Assembly (NCBI GenBank): GCA_016711045.1 | Contig: JADJTT010000003.1 | Location: forward strand, 62,001-126,000 | Direction of reading: 5' to 3' | Origin: Saprospirales bacterium | Lineage (GTDB): Bacteria; Bacteroidota; Bacteroidia; Chitinophagales; Saprospiraceae | Length of the DNA stretch: 64,000 nucleotides | Notes under the pieces: model-generated | The model's database searches: none | Told to the model about the DNA's origin: nothing | What the model saw: the letters and a program-made list of their open reading frames with translations, nothing else | Program-made: the position numbers and the translations under genes | Shown here: positions 7,972-19,957 of the stretch, one piece after another | Layout: every line of letters begins with the position of its first letter | Position numbering within the stretch: the first letter of the stretch is position 1

Positions 7972-9377
7972 TCAGTTTTTCTTCTGTATAGCTTCTTCAA
8001 TTGAACCAATCATATAAAAAGCGCTTTCGGGAAAATCTTTAAACTCATCTTTTAAAATGCGCTCACAACCATCCAACGCGTCTTTCAAATTAACTTCTTT
8101 CCCTTTGATGCCACTGAATTGTTCAGTCGCAAAAAAAGGCTGTGTGAGAAATTTTTCTAACCGCCTTGCACGATTTACGATGTTTCGGTCGATACCAGAT
8201 AACTGCTCCAACCCAAGCATGGAAATAATATCCTTGAGGTCTTCGTATTTAGCCAGTGTATGCCGTATTTCCTGGGATAGCTTGTAATGCCTTTCCCCAA
8301 TTATTCCGGGAGTAGCCATTTTTGAATTGGACTGCAACAGGTCGATAGCCGGAAATAATCCTTCACTCGCCCTTTTTCTGGACAGAACAATAGAAGCAGA
8401 AAGATGAGAAAATGTATGCACTGCTGCAGGGTCTGTTAAATCATCGGCGGGCACATAAACTGCCTGGATAGAGGTGATCGCTCCGGTCTCTGTGTTTGCA
8501 ATTCGTTCTTCAAGTTTCGATAATTCAGTGCCCATCGTTGGTTGATAACCTAACCGGGAAGGCATTTGCCCCATCAAACCAGACACTTCCATACCTGCCT
8601 GGATAAACCTGAAGATATTATCAATGAGTAGCAGCACATCCCGATGCTCCTCATCGCGAAAATATTCAGCCATCGTTAACGCAGCCAACCCCACACGAAA
8701 GCGGGCGCCTGGCGGTTCATTCATTTGACCAAACACCATCACCATATTTTTCAGCACATCTGCTTTTTCATTTCCTCATAAAGCTCTTGTCCTTCCCGGC
8801 AACGTTCTCCGATTCCGCAAAACATGCTGATTCCTTTGTTATGACCAACCATGTTATGAATCATCTCCGTAAGCAGCACTGTTTTGCCCACACCTGCCCC
8901 TCCAAACAACCCGGCTTTTCCGCCCCGCTCCAAGGGCACCAGCACGTCAATCGCTTTAATGCCTGTTTCAAAACACTCAGACTTCGTGGAACGCGTTCCT
9001 AATGGTGGAGGTGGTTGGTGAATATTGCGTTGCTCCACATTGGAAACAGGTTCGAGATGGTCAATGGAATTTCCGAAAACATCGAACATCCTTCCCATAA
9101 TATTTTTTCCAACCGGTACGGTAAGTTCCTTTCCCGTGGTCTCTACCCGCATACCGCGTGCTAATCCCTGCGTTGGATTTAAGGCAATTCCACGTATTCG
9201 TTGACTCCCTAATTGGGTTAATACTTCGATGACTATTTGATTATCCTTCCCCGTATGAAGTACTGAATAAATAGATGGTAAATTATTTTCAAATTCTACA
9301 TCCACAATACTGCCGCGAACGGAAGTTATTATACCATAATTTACGATGTTATCGTTGTGCTTCAGACCGTTTTCCAT
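7972..9377 (-). CDS. atpD: N-type F-ATPase beta subunit, catalytic (one-base frameshift)
   Basis: This is the catalytic subunit and first gene of the operon. The N-terminal part holds GKNIMGRMFDVFGNSID and the P-loop GGAGVGKTVLL (about residues 160-170). After EELYEEMKK the frame breaks at a T5 run (8764-8768). Restoring one base gives EEMKKADVLKNMVMVFGQMNEPPGAR, which matches the conserved beta sequence. The downstream half contains LLIDNIFRFIQAGMEVSGLMGQMPSR and IQAVYVPADDLTDPA. The repaired length of about 467 residues is normal. That the operon begins with beta and epsilon marks the N-ATPase arrangement rather than the house-keeping F-ATPase order. Confidence 0.93.
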
Positions 9378-9476
9378 TCATTGAAATTCATGACAACGTT
9401 ATCGGGATGTAGATCGGAAAATACTATTTCAAGCAGGACCAGTTTTCCGATGTAGTTGCTGCTTAATCCACGGATT

Positions 9477-9514
9477 TATACTCAGTAGAAAGTGCGCACT
9501 TTCTACTGAGTATA
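9477..9514. repeat. 38-base perfect palindrome between atpD and the glucan synthase
   Basis: The sequence tatactcagtagaaagtgc is followed directly by its exact reverse complement, with no loop. It lies 100 bases upstream of atpD (minus strand) and about 430 bases upstream of the glucan synthase start. With no T-tract on either side it is not a classical terminator. It could be a dimeric regulator site, a cruciform or the scar of a mobile element. Confidence 0.85.
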
Positions 9515-9571
9515 TCCATATACAAAGTTCTTTATTGGAAAAGTAAAAAGGTTACACAATTTTGAAAAATA

Positions 9572-9782
9572 GTTACATAATTCACACAATTATACTCAAC
9601 CCGAAGTGGTTTGGGAGTGTGTTTCCAGCCTCCGGCTGGCAACACACTTTTACTTTAGTATATACCCAACCCGAAGTGGTTTGGGAGTGGTGCGGCCGGC
9701 GGCCGCACCACTCCCAAAAGGTTTTCCAGCCTCCGGCTGGCAACCCACTTAATTTCTAGTATAGTTGTGTGAATTATGTAAC
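9572..9782. mobile_element. MITE-like element with 25-base terminal inverted repeats
   Basis: Terminal inverted repeats at 9572-9596 and 9758-9782 (gttacataattcacacaatt...) match at 24 of 25 positions. The interior holds two imperfect direct repeats (each containing caacccgaagtggtttggga and ccagcctccggctggcaac) and a strong central hairpin at about 9684-9716 around a GC-rich palindrome. There is no coding capacity. No clear target-site duplication is visible. The form is that of a small non-autonomous transposable element inserted between two divergent transcription units. Confidence 0.7.
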
Positions 9783-9814
9783 ATTTTCCAAGAATTATGT
9801 ATCAACAATTCATG

Positions 9815-9944
9815 TGATAATGATCAACTTGGCAAGGTAGTGCTGCTGGCAGCAATACTCGCAAGTAAATCATTCGAAAAAAATTATTGAAGAAGCGCAA
9901 GGAAGTGTTCATGACGCTTTAGAAATAAGAGGAAAGACAGTATG
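9815..9944 (+). other. Possible small-gene tail translationally coupled to the glucan synthase
   Basis: Two frame pieces (DNDQLGKVVLLAAILASKSF, then after an A-run IIEEAQGSVHDALEIRGKTV and a stop) could be joined by one indel near 9880. The stop overlaps the glucan synthase ATG as ATGA, typical of translational coupling. The N-terminal part, if any, would lie inside or beyond the MITE-like element, so this may be a gene truncated by it. I do not recognise the family. Confidence 0.3.
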
Positions 9945-12900
9945 AAATTGATGCCCAAAGCAGAAGAACTCATATCCAATATGAGGGATTTTTTTCAAAC
10001 CAATGGCTCTGATCAAAGTTACTTACACGAGGAGCCTCTGAGGGCGGAATTATTCAGTTCTGATCAGATGGAACGTTTCGGAAAGGCGCTTGCAGGGTCT
10101 CATCGGTTGAGCACGAAACCGGCACAGGACCATTTACTCAAGCGGCTCGCGAATAATGAAATCGTTTTACACAAAGTTCGCAAGCTAATCACCGATTCAA
10201 TCAAAAACAGAAATCAGATTTCGCCTGCTGCTGAATGGCTGATAGACAATTTCTACCTTGTGGAGGAGCATATCCACATTGCAAAAAAACATTTTCCAAA
10301 AGACTACAGTGAAGATCTGCCTCAACTGTCAGACAATGGGGCCGTAGGATTGACTCGCATCTATGATATTGTGCTCCAGATAATTTCTCACAGCGACGGA
10401 AGAATTGATATCGAAAGTCTGGGCAGTTTTGTAAAAGCATATCAAACTATTACCCCTTTGCAACTCGGTGAATTATGGGCAATACCCATCATGCTTCGTC
10501 TTGCGCTGATCGAAAATCTCAGGCGAGTTTCAGCCCGGATTGCTATCGACAGGGTAGATAGAAACCTTGCTGAATATTGGGGAGCGAAGATGTTTGAGAC
10601 GACTGAAAAGGATCCCAAAAATCTGATATTGGTTATTGCAGACATGGCACGGTCAAATCCGCCTATGACGAGTCCTTTTGTTTCTGAATTAACCCGGCAC
10701 CTGCGTGGAAAAGGTCCTGATATGGCGATGGCCCTTAACTGGATGGAAAGGCAATTATCAGAAATCGGATTGACGAGCCTGGAATTGGTAAATGCAGAAA
10801 ATCAAAAGCAGGCTGCAGACCAGGTTTCTATGAGCAACAGTATCAGCAGTCTTCGTTTGCTCGGTGCAATGGATTGGCGTGATTTTGTGGAAGCACACAG
10901 CATCGTTGAGCAGACGCTTCGTGAAGATAACGAAGGAATTTATGGCTCAATGGATTTCTCCACGCGCGACAGATACCGGCATGTGGTGGAACATATTGCA
11001 AAGGAAAGTGATTCATCTGAATATGAAGTGGCACGTATCGCCATTCAATTAGCGCAAGAGAATGTACCTGGCTACGAGGACGATAATCGCACCTCACATG
11101 TGGGGTACTACCTGATCGGACACGGCGTGATACAAACAAAAAAGGTAGCGAAGGGGCATGTGTCGGGCATTCAAAAAATCAGGTACCTGCTGCGTCGACA
11201 TTCTTTCATGGTATACCTCATTTCTATTCTGTTAATCACGTGTGCGATCAGTGCAGGTATTTTATTGAACGCCTATACGGATACAAAAATAACTGGCTGC
11301 TTTTTCTGTTGCGGTGCTTTCATTACTGTTAGCAAGTCAGCTTGCAATCGCTATCGTTAACTTTTTTTCCACGCTGTCGGTTAAGCCGCATTTATTGCCG
11401 CGAATGGATTTCGCCAAAAAGATCCCGGCTGAGTTCCGCACATTGGTCGTAATCCCCGCAATGCTCACTAATGCAGAGACAGTTGAAGATTTAGTGGAGG
11501 CATTAGAAGTCCGGTACCTGGCAAACAGAAACGATAATCTGCATTTTGGTTTACTGACAGATTTTACGGATGCTGCCCAGGAAACACTTCCAGGAGACCA
11601 GTCTCTTGCAGATTTAGCAGCGCGAAGAATTGAAGAACTAAATAAAAAGTACGGTAGAGAAAAAAAAGATTTGTTTTTTCTTTTCCATCGTCCGCGACAT
11701 TGGAATCCGCAGGAAAATACCTGGATGGGTTATGAGCGAAAACGGGGAAAAATTTCTGAGCTAAATTCATTATTACGCGGGGGTTCAAAAGAGCGGTTTT
11801 CACTCCTCATAGGCGACCAATCCATTTTTCCATTCATAAAATATGTAATTACACTCGATGCAGATACGCAACTGCCGCTTGGCTCCGCCTGGAAGTTAAT
11901 CGGAACGATGGCTCATCCATTGAATCATCCATGGTATGATGAAAAAAAGAAAAGGGTAACAAAAGGATATGGTATTCTTCAACCAAGAGTGACTTGTAGT
12001 CTGCCGGATGAAGGCAGTTCGCTATATACGCGGATGCATGGAAATGAGCCGAGCATTGATCCTTACACCCGTGCATCTTCAGATGTGTACCAGGATTTAT
12101 TTGGGGAAGGTTCTTTTATAGGCAAAGGAATTTACGAAGTGGACATTTTTAAAAAAGTACTTGAAGATAGATTTCCGGAAAATGCCATTTTAAGTCATGA
12201 CCTCCTCGAAGGTTGCTATCTACGGTCCGGATTGCTTAACGATGTGCAATTGTTTGAGAAATATCCGACAAGCTATCGTACCGATATGAAAAGGTTCTCG
12301 CGTTGGATTCGTGGAGACTGGCAGATTTTTTTCCAGTTTTTTACCTTTTGTTCCTGATGCGAAAAGACACTTGCAAAAAAATCCGATTTCAGCATTATCG
12401 CGATGGAAAATATTTGACAACCTCAGACGAAGCCTGGTTCCTGTTGCACTTACGTTGTTTCTGTTAATAGGTTGGATCGCATTGCCCTCGTCTTTTTTCT
12501 GGACAATCATGGTTTCCGTGATTATCATACTTCCGATTGTCATTACTTCCGTTTGGGACACGATCAATAAACCGAAAGATGTCATCTTAAGTCACCACAT
12601 TAAAAATTCGATCCGTAACATTGCGCACATTTCCCAAAAAACTTTATTTGACCTTATCTGCCTTCCTTACGAAGCATTTTCCAATGTGCGTGCCATTGCG
12701 CGTACACTTTGGAGAACTATTATTACGCACAAAAATCTATTGGAATGGAATCCATCCGAAAAAGAAGAGAAAACGGTCAAAATAAATCTTTTCGCTTCTT
12801 ATTCTTCTATGTGGATTGAGCCTTTTCTTGCTTTCACTGTATTTTTATTTTTAGCCATTTATTCCCCGTTAACGTTACCCGTTGCAACTCCTATCTTGCT

Positions 12901-15900
12901 CCTTTGGCTCATTGCTCCTTTCACTACCTGGTGGTTAAGCAAACCATTAGCCAAAAAAGTATCCTTGCTTACCCATACACAACATGTATTTCTAAGAAAA
13001 CTTGCACGAAAGACTTTCAGTTACTTCGAAGAGTTTGTCACCGCTGAAGACAATTGGCTGCCGCCAGATAATTTCCAGGAACAACCGGTTGAACTACTAG
13101 CGCATCGTACCTCCCCTACTAACATAGGGCTTTCCTTGCTTGCCAATTTATCCGCCTGCGAGTTTGGTTACATTACCACTTCCCAGCTTATTGAACGAAC
13201 AACGGAGACGATACGCACGATGAAAAAAATGGAGCAACATAAAGGACATTTTTACAATTGGTATGATACGCAATCATTGGATCCATTACTCCCAAAATAT
13301 ATCTCGACAGTTGACAGCGGAAACCTTGCCGGGCATTTGCTGATATTAAAGCAAGGATTACTCGCCATACCTCATCAAAAAACAGGAGGGCTGAAATTAT
13401 TTGAAGGGCTCCGGGATACCTTGCATGTGCTGGTCGACACATTGGAAGAAAAAGACCACGCATTACTGAACCAATTTGATATTGATTTAGAAGCAGCATG
13501 TGGAGCTGATTTAACGTCACCTCTCGAGACGAAATTTCACATAGAGAATTTAACAAAAAGCTTCCAGTCTGTTTTTGGAAAACTGAATAACGATTCAGCA
13601 AGCGAGACATATTGGTGGAAACAAACATTGAATACGCAATTAGCGCATCTGAACGAAGATTTTAAATTATTTGCACCCTGGGATTTGTTATCTACTGTTC
13701 CTGCCCGGTTTACCAATCATTTTTCCCACAGTGCACATGCCACATTGATTGAGTTTATAAAAGCAGCAAAGGAATTAAAGGTTGAAGTGAATCGTCAGCA
13801 GCAGGAGCGTAATTCTGACAAGGAAGGAGAGTGGCTCGAATTATTTAAAACTTCGTTAGCGGAGTCCATTCGTCTTGCGGAAGATCGAATGGATTCAGTA
13901 GAAAATCTTGCGCAACAATGCAATAGTTTATCAGAAATGGAATGGGATTTCCTGTATGATAAATCAAGCAATCTGTTTACCATTGGGTACAATGTGCAGG
14001 AACATCAAAAAGATGCAAGTTTTTATGACCTGCTGGCATCTGAAGCCAGGTTTGTTGTTTTCATTGGTATTGCGCAAGGAAAACTGCCTGAAGAGAGCTG
14101 GTTTGCATTGGGACGTTTGCTGACAAGGGTTGAAGGCGAACCCATACTTCTGTCGTGGAGTGGTTCTATGTTTGAATACCTGATGCCGCTTTTGGTAATG
14201 CCTACCTATGAAAATACCCTGCTAGACCAAACCTATAAATCGGCCGTTAACTGCCAGATTAACTGTGTTAAACAAAAAGGGGTGCCCTGGGGAATATCAG
14301 AGTCCGGTTTCAATATGATAAACGCGAACGCTCAATTTCAATATCGTGCATTTGGCGTCCCTGGCCTGGGCTTGAAACGCGGGCTTGAAGAAGATTCAGT
14401 TATTGCCCCTTATGCATCTGTGCTTGCCCTGATGGTGGATCCGCAAGAAGCATATGAAAATCTACAACTTCTTTCCGAAAAGGGATTTGAAGGTCAATAT
14501 GGATTTTATGAAGCGATAGATTATACCCCATCGCGTTTGCCACGCGGACAAAAGAGTGCGATTGTGTATTCGTTCATGTCACATCATCAGGGGATGAGCC
14601 TGTTGGCATTCGCATATCTGTTGCTCGATAAACCGATGCAAAAATTATTTGAGTCGGAACCACAATTCAGGTCCGCACTTTTATTATTGCAGGAACGTGT
14701 TCCAAAAGCGACCGCTTTTTATGCACACACCACCGATATTGCGGAAATCAATTATGAAGAGGGCGGAGCTGAAGCAAGGGTATTCAACACTCCAAATACC
14801 ACCTTACCGGCAGTTCAATTATTGTCAAATGGCAGATACCATGTGATGGTAACAAACGCAGGTGGAGGGTATAGTAATTGGAAGAATCTGGCTGTTAGCC
14901 GTTGGCGTGAAGATGGAACCTGTGATGATTGGGGTACGTTTTGTTATATACGCGATTTGAAAAGCGGGAAGTATTGGTCCAATACGCATCAGCCAACACT
15001 CCAAAAAAGCGACAAATACGAAGCCGCGTTTTCTCAAAGTCGGGTGGACTTTCGTTCTACCAATAACGAAATTGAAACGCATACTGAAATTGTAGTATCT
15101 CCGGAAGATGATATAGAAATGAGGAGAATTCGTATCAAAAACGGTGCTTCTATCCGCAAAACTATAGAGGTTACAAGTTATTCCGAAGTAGTACTCACCT
15201 CCCGCAGCTTCAGATTTGATGCAACCCGCATTCAGCAATCTTTTTGTACAAACAGAGATACTCGCGCCTCAACATGCAATTATTTGTACACGCAGACCGC
15301 GATCAGCCCAGGAGAAGCCACCGTGGATGTTTCATCTGATGATCCTGCGGGGAAAAGTTTCGGAAGAAATATCCTTTGAAACGGACCGGATGGAATTTAT
15401 CGGTCGTGGAAATACAGTTGTAAATCCACGAGTAATGACTATTCCGGGCCCGCTTTCCGGACATCAGGGATCCGTATTAGATCCGATTGTAGCGATACGA
15501 CATAAAATAATTATTGAACCGGAAGAAACAGTTACACTTGAATTGATTACAGGCATTGGTGAAACGAAGGAAACTCGTCAAAACCTGATTGATAAATACC
15601 AGGATAAACACCATCAGGATCGCGTATTTGAATTAGCATGGACGCATAGCCAGGTAGTACTAAGACAAATTAATGCTTCCGAGGGAGAAGCACAATGGTA
15701 TGGACGACTTGCAAGTTCAATATTGTTTATCAATTCTGTATTTCGTGCCGACCCTTCTATTCTTATAAGTAATCATCGCGGACAGTCAGGCTTGTGGGGC
15801 TATTCCATTTCAGGTGATTTGCCCATTGTGCTTTTAAAATTGAAGACCCGTCAAACATGGAATTGGTAAAACAACTTGTGCAAGCACATGCATATTGGCG

Positions 15901-18652
15901 GCTAAAAGGTCTTGCTGTGGATCTGGTGATCTGGAACGAAGCACATAATGGATACAGGCAGAATTTTCAAAATGAAATTGAGGCGCTCATTCCTATCGAA
16001 TACAAAGATCGGCCGGGAGGCGTTTTGGTAAGAGCTTCCGATGAGATATCAACGGAGGATCGAATCCTGTTTCAAACCGTAGCACGTATTAATATTTCCG
16101 ATACTGAAGGAACACTAGCGGATCAAATTAAACGCATTCAGTCTCCAAGAGTAATGATCCCGTACATCACCCCGTTACAAACAACTAAGTCTTTAACGCC
16201 AATTGAGTTGCCAAAAGATTTGATTTTTTATAATGGAACAGGTGGATTCTCCCCTGACGGAAGCGAATATGTTATTGTGGTGGATGACAAAAATAAAACG
16301 CCGGCTCCGTGGGTAAATGTAATTGCGAATCCCTATTTCGGAACCGTTATTTCAGAAAACGGAACTGCCTATACATGGACGGAGAACGCGCATGAATTAA
16401 GACTGACTCCATGGAAAAATGATCCTGTTTGTGACAAAGGCGGAGAAGCATTTTACCTCCGTGATTATGAAAGCGGACATTTCTGGTCCACTACCCTTCT
16501 TCCGGCAGGCGGTCAAACACCGTACATTACACGCCATGGATTTGGGTATAGCGTGTTCGAACACCTCGAAGACGGAATCTATTCTGAAATGACCGTGTAT
16601 GTTGATTTGGAAGCAGCCGTTAAATTCAACGTACTAAAAATTCGGAATCAATCCGGCAGGTCACGCAAGCTATCGGCTACCGGATTTATTGAATGGGTGC
16701 TGGATAATAACAGACCGAAAACCATCATGCATATTCACACCGAAATTGATCCTGACAGCGGTGCGCTCTTTGCAAAAAATCCGTACAACACTGAATTTAA
16801 TAATCGCGTTGCATTTTTCGATGTGGACGATCTTAGAAAAACGTTTACTGCAGACCGGGCCGAATTTATTGGTCGCAACGGCACTTTGAAAAACCCGGAT
16901 GCAATGTCGCGACAAAAACTATCAGGAAAGGTCGGACTTGCGTTAGATCCATGCGCGGCCATCCAGGTTCCGTTTGATCTGGTAGATGGGGAAGAAAAGG
17001 AAATTGTTTTCAAATTAGGCGCAGGAAAAAATGCCCATGATGCCAGTTCAATTACAAAGCAATTCAGAGGAAGTGAGGCGGTATCTGATGCATTAGAAAA
17101 AGTGAAGAACTATTGGAAGCACACCGTTAGCGCGTTGCAGGTTGAAACTCCGGATGCAGCCCTCAATATGATTACGAACGGCTGGCTCACCTATCAAACA
17201 CTTTCTTCACGGCTCTGGGGGCGCAGCGGTTTTTATCAATCAGGAGGCGCTTTTGGTTTCAGGGATCAGTTGCAGGATGTGTTATCGCTGCTTCATGTAG
17301 CTCCCCAACTGGCTCGTAAACAAATCCTGCTTTCCGCTTCCCGCCAGTTCAAAGAAGGGGATGTACAACACTGGTGGCATCCGCCAACCGGTAATGGTGT
17401 TCGCACACACTGCTCAGATGATTTTCTTTGGTTGCCATTTGCCACAGCTCTTTATGTTTTGCACACCGGCGATTATGGCGTGCTCGATGAACCGGTAACT
17501 TTAATTGAAGGAAGGCTATTAAATCCCAGAGAGGAGTCCTATTATGATACACCTGTTAAATCCGCTATATCTATCAAACTTTATGACCACTGTGTAAAAG
17601 CACTCAAACATGGATTCAATTATGGGGCACATGGCTTACCCTTAATCGGTACAGGAGACTGGAACGATGGGTTTGATAAAGTAGGCAACAAAGGAAAGGG
17701 AGAAAGTGTATGGATGGCATTTTTTCTTTATGATACGTTAACCCGGTTTGAAACGGTTGCACATTCCTATAGCGATTCCGTATTTGCGGAAGAATGTAAA
17801 AGGCAAGCCCGGCAATTAAAGGAAAATATTGAAAAACATGCTTGGGACGGTGCATGGTACAAGCGTGCCTGGTTTGATGATGGCACGCCGTTAGGATCTT
17901 CCGGCAATGAAGAATGTAAAATAGATTCAATTGCACAAAGCTGGTCTGTTTTATCAGGAGCAGGAAATGCGGAGCGCGCGCATACCGCTATGGAATCCGC
18001 ATACAAAAACCTGGTACAAAAAGATACGAAAATTATTCAGCTATTAGAACCCCCATTTGACAAATCAGATTTAAACCCCGGATACATTAAAGGATATGTA
18101 CCCGGAGTAAGAGAGAATGGCGGGCAATACACACATGCGGCGGTATGGTTGGCGATGGCTTTTGCAAAACTTGGAGATAAACAACGCGTGTGGGAATTAT
18201 TGAATATGATCAATCCGTTGAACCATGGAAAAACTGCGGAAGAAATTTCGGTTTACAAAGTGGAACCTTATGTGATAGCGGCAGATGTGTATGCACGGGC
18301 ACCACATGCAGGACGAGGCGGGTGGACCTGGTACACCGGTTCTGCCGGCTGGATGTACCGGTTTATCACAGAATCTTTTCTTGGTTTCCGTCAGGAAGGA
18401 AATAAATTAAAAATTGTGCCCTGTGTTCCTCCGGAGTGGGAATCTTTTAGCATGCATTATCGCTATAGGAACTCGGTCTATCATATTGTGGTTACACAAA
18501 AAAGCGGACCGGAAGAAATGAGTGTTATGGTTGATGGCATTCAGCAGGAAGATGGGGTTATCACCCTTGCAGATGATCGTTCGGAGCACCAGGTGCAAAT
18601 CATGATGTTTACTAACGCTAGTGCTCCGAAAGTACCGGAAGGAATTTCGTAA
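9942..18652 (+). CDS. Cyclic beta-1,2-glucan synthase (GT84-GH94), split by indels
   Basis: This giant membrane enzyme of about 2,900 residues resembles NdvB/ChvB. It polymerises UDP-glucose into beta-1,2-glucan and cyclises it for the periplasm. Order: a helical N-terminal domain; membrane helices near codons for LFLLAVLSLLLASQL (about 11.3 kb); the GT84 domain with DADTQLP (11857) and RWIRGDWQ (12.3 kb); more membrane helices (12.4-12.9 kb); and a central glycoamylase-like domain with YSFMSHHQGMSLLA. The C-terminal GH94 phosphorylase-like domain has RDQLQDVLSL, WWHPPTGNGVRTHCSDD and GTGDWNDG (aspartate codon 17666-17668). Five indel sites split it (about 11285/11323, 12325-12342, 15225, 15836). 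Reading across them restores continuous family sequence, so the gene is probably intact in the cell. Confidence 0.88.
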
Positions 18653-18671
18653 TAAAGATGCTGCTGGCCAT

Positions 18672-19832
18672 TCAGACCTGCTTCATTTGGCTTTCATCCG
18701 ACATAAGCAAATTCTCCCCCTTCTCATAGATCACATTCGACCGACCCACGATCAGCGGGTCGAGCTTGCCGATCATTCTGATATCTTTTTTATCGTAAGG
18801 GATCTTGTGCAGGATGTAGCGCATGGCGTTGAGGCGGGCGCGCTTCTTACAGTTGGACTTGACCACGATCCACGGTGCGTCGGAGGTGTCGGTATGGAAG
18901 AACATCTTCTCCTTGGCGTCAGAATATTCTTCCCACTTATCGAGGGAGGCGCGGTCTATGGGCGACAGCTTCCAATGCTTGAGCGGGTGCCTTTCCCTGT
19001 CCTTGAACCGCCTCTTTTGCTCTTCGCGGCTGACGCTAAACCAGAACTTGACCAAGGTAATACCGCTGCGCACCAGGTTGCGCTCGAATTCGGGCACCTG
19101 CCGCATGAACTCGGCATACTCTTCGCGGGTACAAAACCCCATCACGTTCTCCACTCCGGCGCGGTTGTACCACGAGCGGTCGAAGAGGACGATCTCGCCG
19201 TGGGTGGGCAAATGTTTGACATACCGTTGAAAATACCATTGCCCCTTTTCCTCCTCGGAAGGTTTTTCGAGCGCCACCACCCGGGCGCCACGGGGATTGA
19301 GGTGTTCCATGACCCGCTTGATGGTGCCACCCTTGCCGGCGGCATCGCGCCCCTCGAACAGGATGATGAGGCGGTTGCCGGTCTTTTTTACCCAGGCCTG
19401 CAATTTAAGCAACTCTACCTGCAGGTCATACTTCTGTGCCTCATAGGTCTTTCGAGACATGAGGTTTTTGTATGGATACCCGCCATTGCGCCCGCCGCTA
19501 TCCAGCTCATTGTCGGAATGAATCCTCTTGGCCTTTCCCGTCAGCTTGATCTCCTCTTCATTCAACAGGGTTTTCAGGATCAGCTTGCGCTCTTCCGGCG
19601 GGAAGCTTTTGAGGTAGGCCTCAGTGATGGCCCGCTTGTCCTCCTTGGTTTTCTCCAGGATATCATCCAGCGCCGCGGCCTCTTTGTTGATCTTCGCCCG
19701 GATGCGTTTGTTGACGGCGTTAACGCGCACCTCCGAAGGGGTCTCGCCCCCCGTTATGTCACCTTCCCCAGCCTTATGAATGACTGTTTTTAACGCTTCT
19801 GCTTCGTCGATACGTGGTCTCTTTTTTGCCAT
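18672..19832 (-). CDS. ppk2: Polyphosphate kinase 2 family protein
   Basis: This protein of about 386 residues transfers phosphate between polyphosphate and nucleotides. It shows the PPK2 Walker A motif FEGRDAAGKGGTIKR, the lid-type stretch KGQWYFQRYVKHLP, and Walker B FDRSWYNRAGVENVMGF. It also has the typical WKLSPIDRASLDKWEEYSDA and PWIVVKSNCKKRARLNAMRY. About 110 residues of charged N-terminal extension precede the kinase domain. The start MAKKRPRI at 19832 is preferred because a good promoter lies just upstream (19877-19907); the longer frame to 19907 would run through that promoter. It converges with the glucan synthase, with 19 bases between the stops. Confidence 0.9.
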   Translation of the reverse strand: MAKKRPRIDEAEALKTVIHKAGEGDITGGETPSEVRVNAVNKRIRAKINKEAAALDDILEKTKEDKRAITEAYLKSFPPEERKLILKTLLNEEEIKLTGKAKRIHSDNELDSGGRNGGYPYKNLMSRKTYEAQKYDLQVELLKLQAWVKKTGNRLIILFEGRDAAGKGGTIKRVMEHLNPRGARVVALEKPSEEEKGQWYFQRYVKHLPTHGEIVLFDRSWYNRAGVENVMGFCTREEYAEFMRQVPEFERNLVRSGITLVKFWFSVSREEQKRRFKDRERHPLKHWKLSPIDRASLDKWEEYSDAKEKMFFHTDTSDAPWIVVKSNCKKRARLNAMRYILHKIPYDKKDIRMIGKLDPLIVGRSNVIYEKGENLLMSDESQMKQV

Positions 19833-19876
19833 AGCCCAGGGTGTTTGTATTTTGAAACAACAACATGGTAAAGGGA

Positions 19877-19907
19877 GAAATATAACGCGAAAAATGAAAT
19901 GCACCAA
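19877..19907 (-). promoter_or_regulatory. Bacteroidota-type promoter for ppk2
   Basis: On the minus strand, TTG (19905-19907), a 20-base spacer, and TATATTTC (19877-19884) match the Bacteroidota -33/-7 consensus (TTG and TAnnTTTG) at all but the last base. Transcription would start near 19870, leaving a leader of about 38 bases before the chosen ATG. Confidence 0.5.
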
Positions 19908-19957
19908 GAATTGAAGTAATAAATGTTAGCAGATTGCTGTGGGGCGTCTTCTGCCCC

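Noticed and set aside
3692..9377. Programmed frameshifting or real pseudogenes in the ATPase operon
   Set aside because: The frame breaks fall in plain homopolymers at unconserved places, no slippery heptamer with a downstream structure is evident, and every repaired protein matches its family to the end. Sequencing error is simpler.
2803..9377. House-keeping F-type ATP synthase
   Set aside because: The order D-C-Q-R-B-E-F-A-G, the presence of AtpQ and AtpR, the lack of a delta gene and the E-S-T c subunit identify the N-type enzyme.
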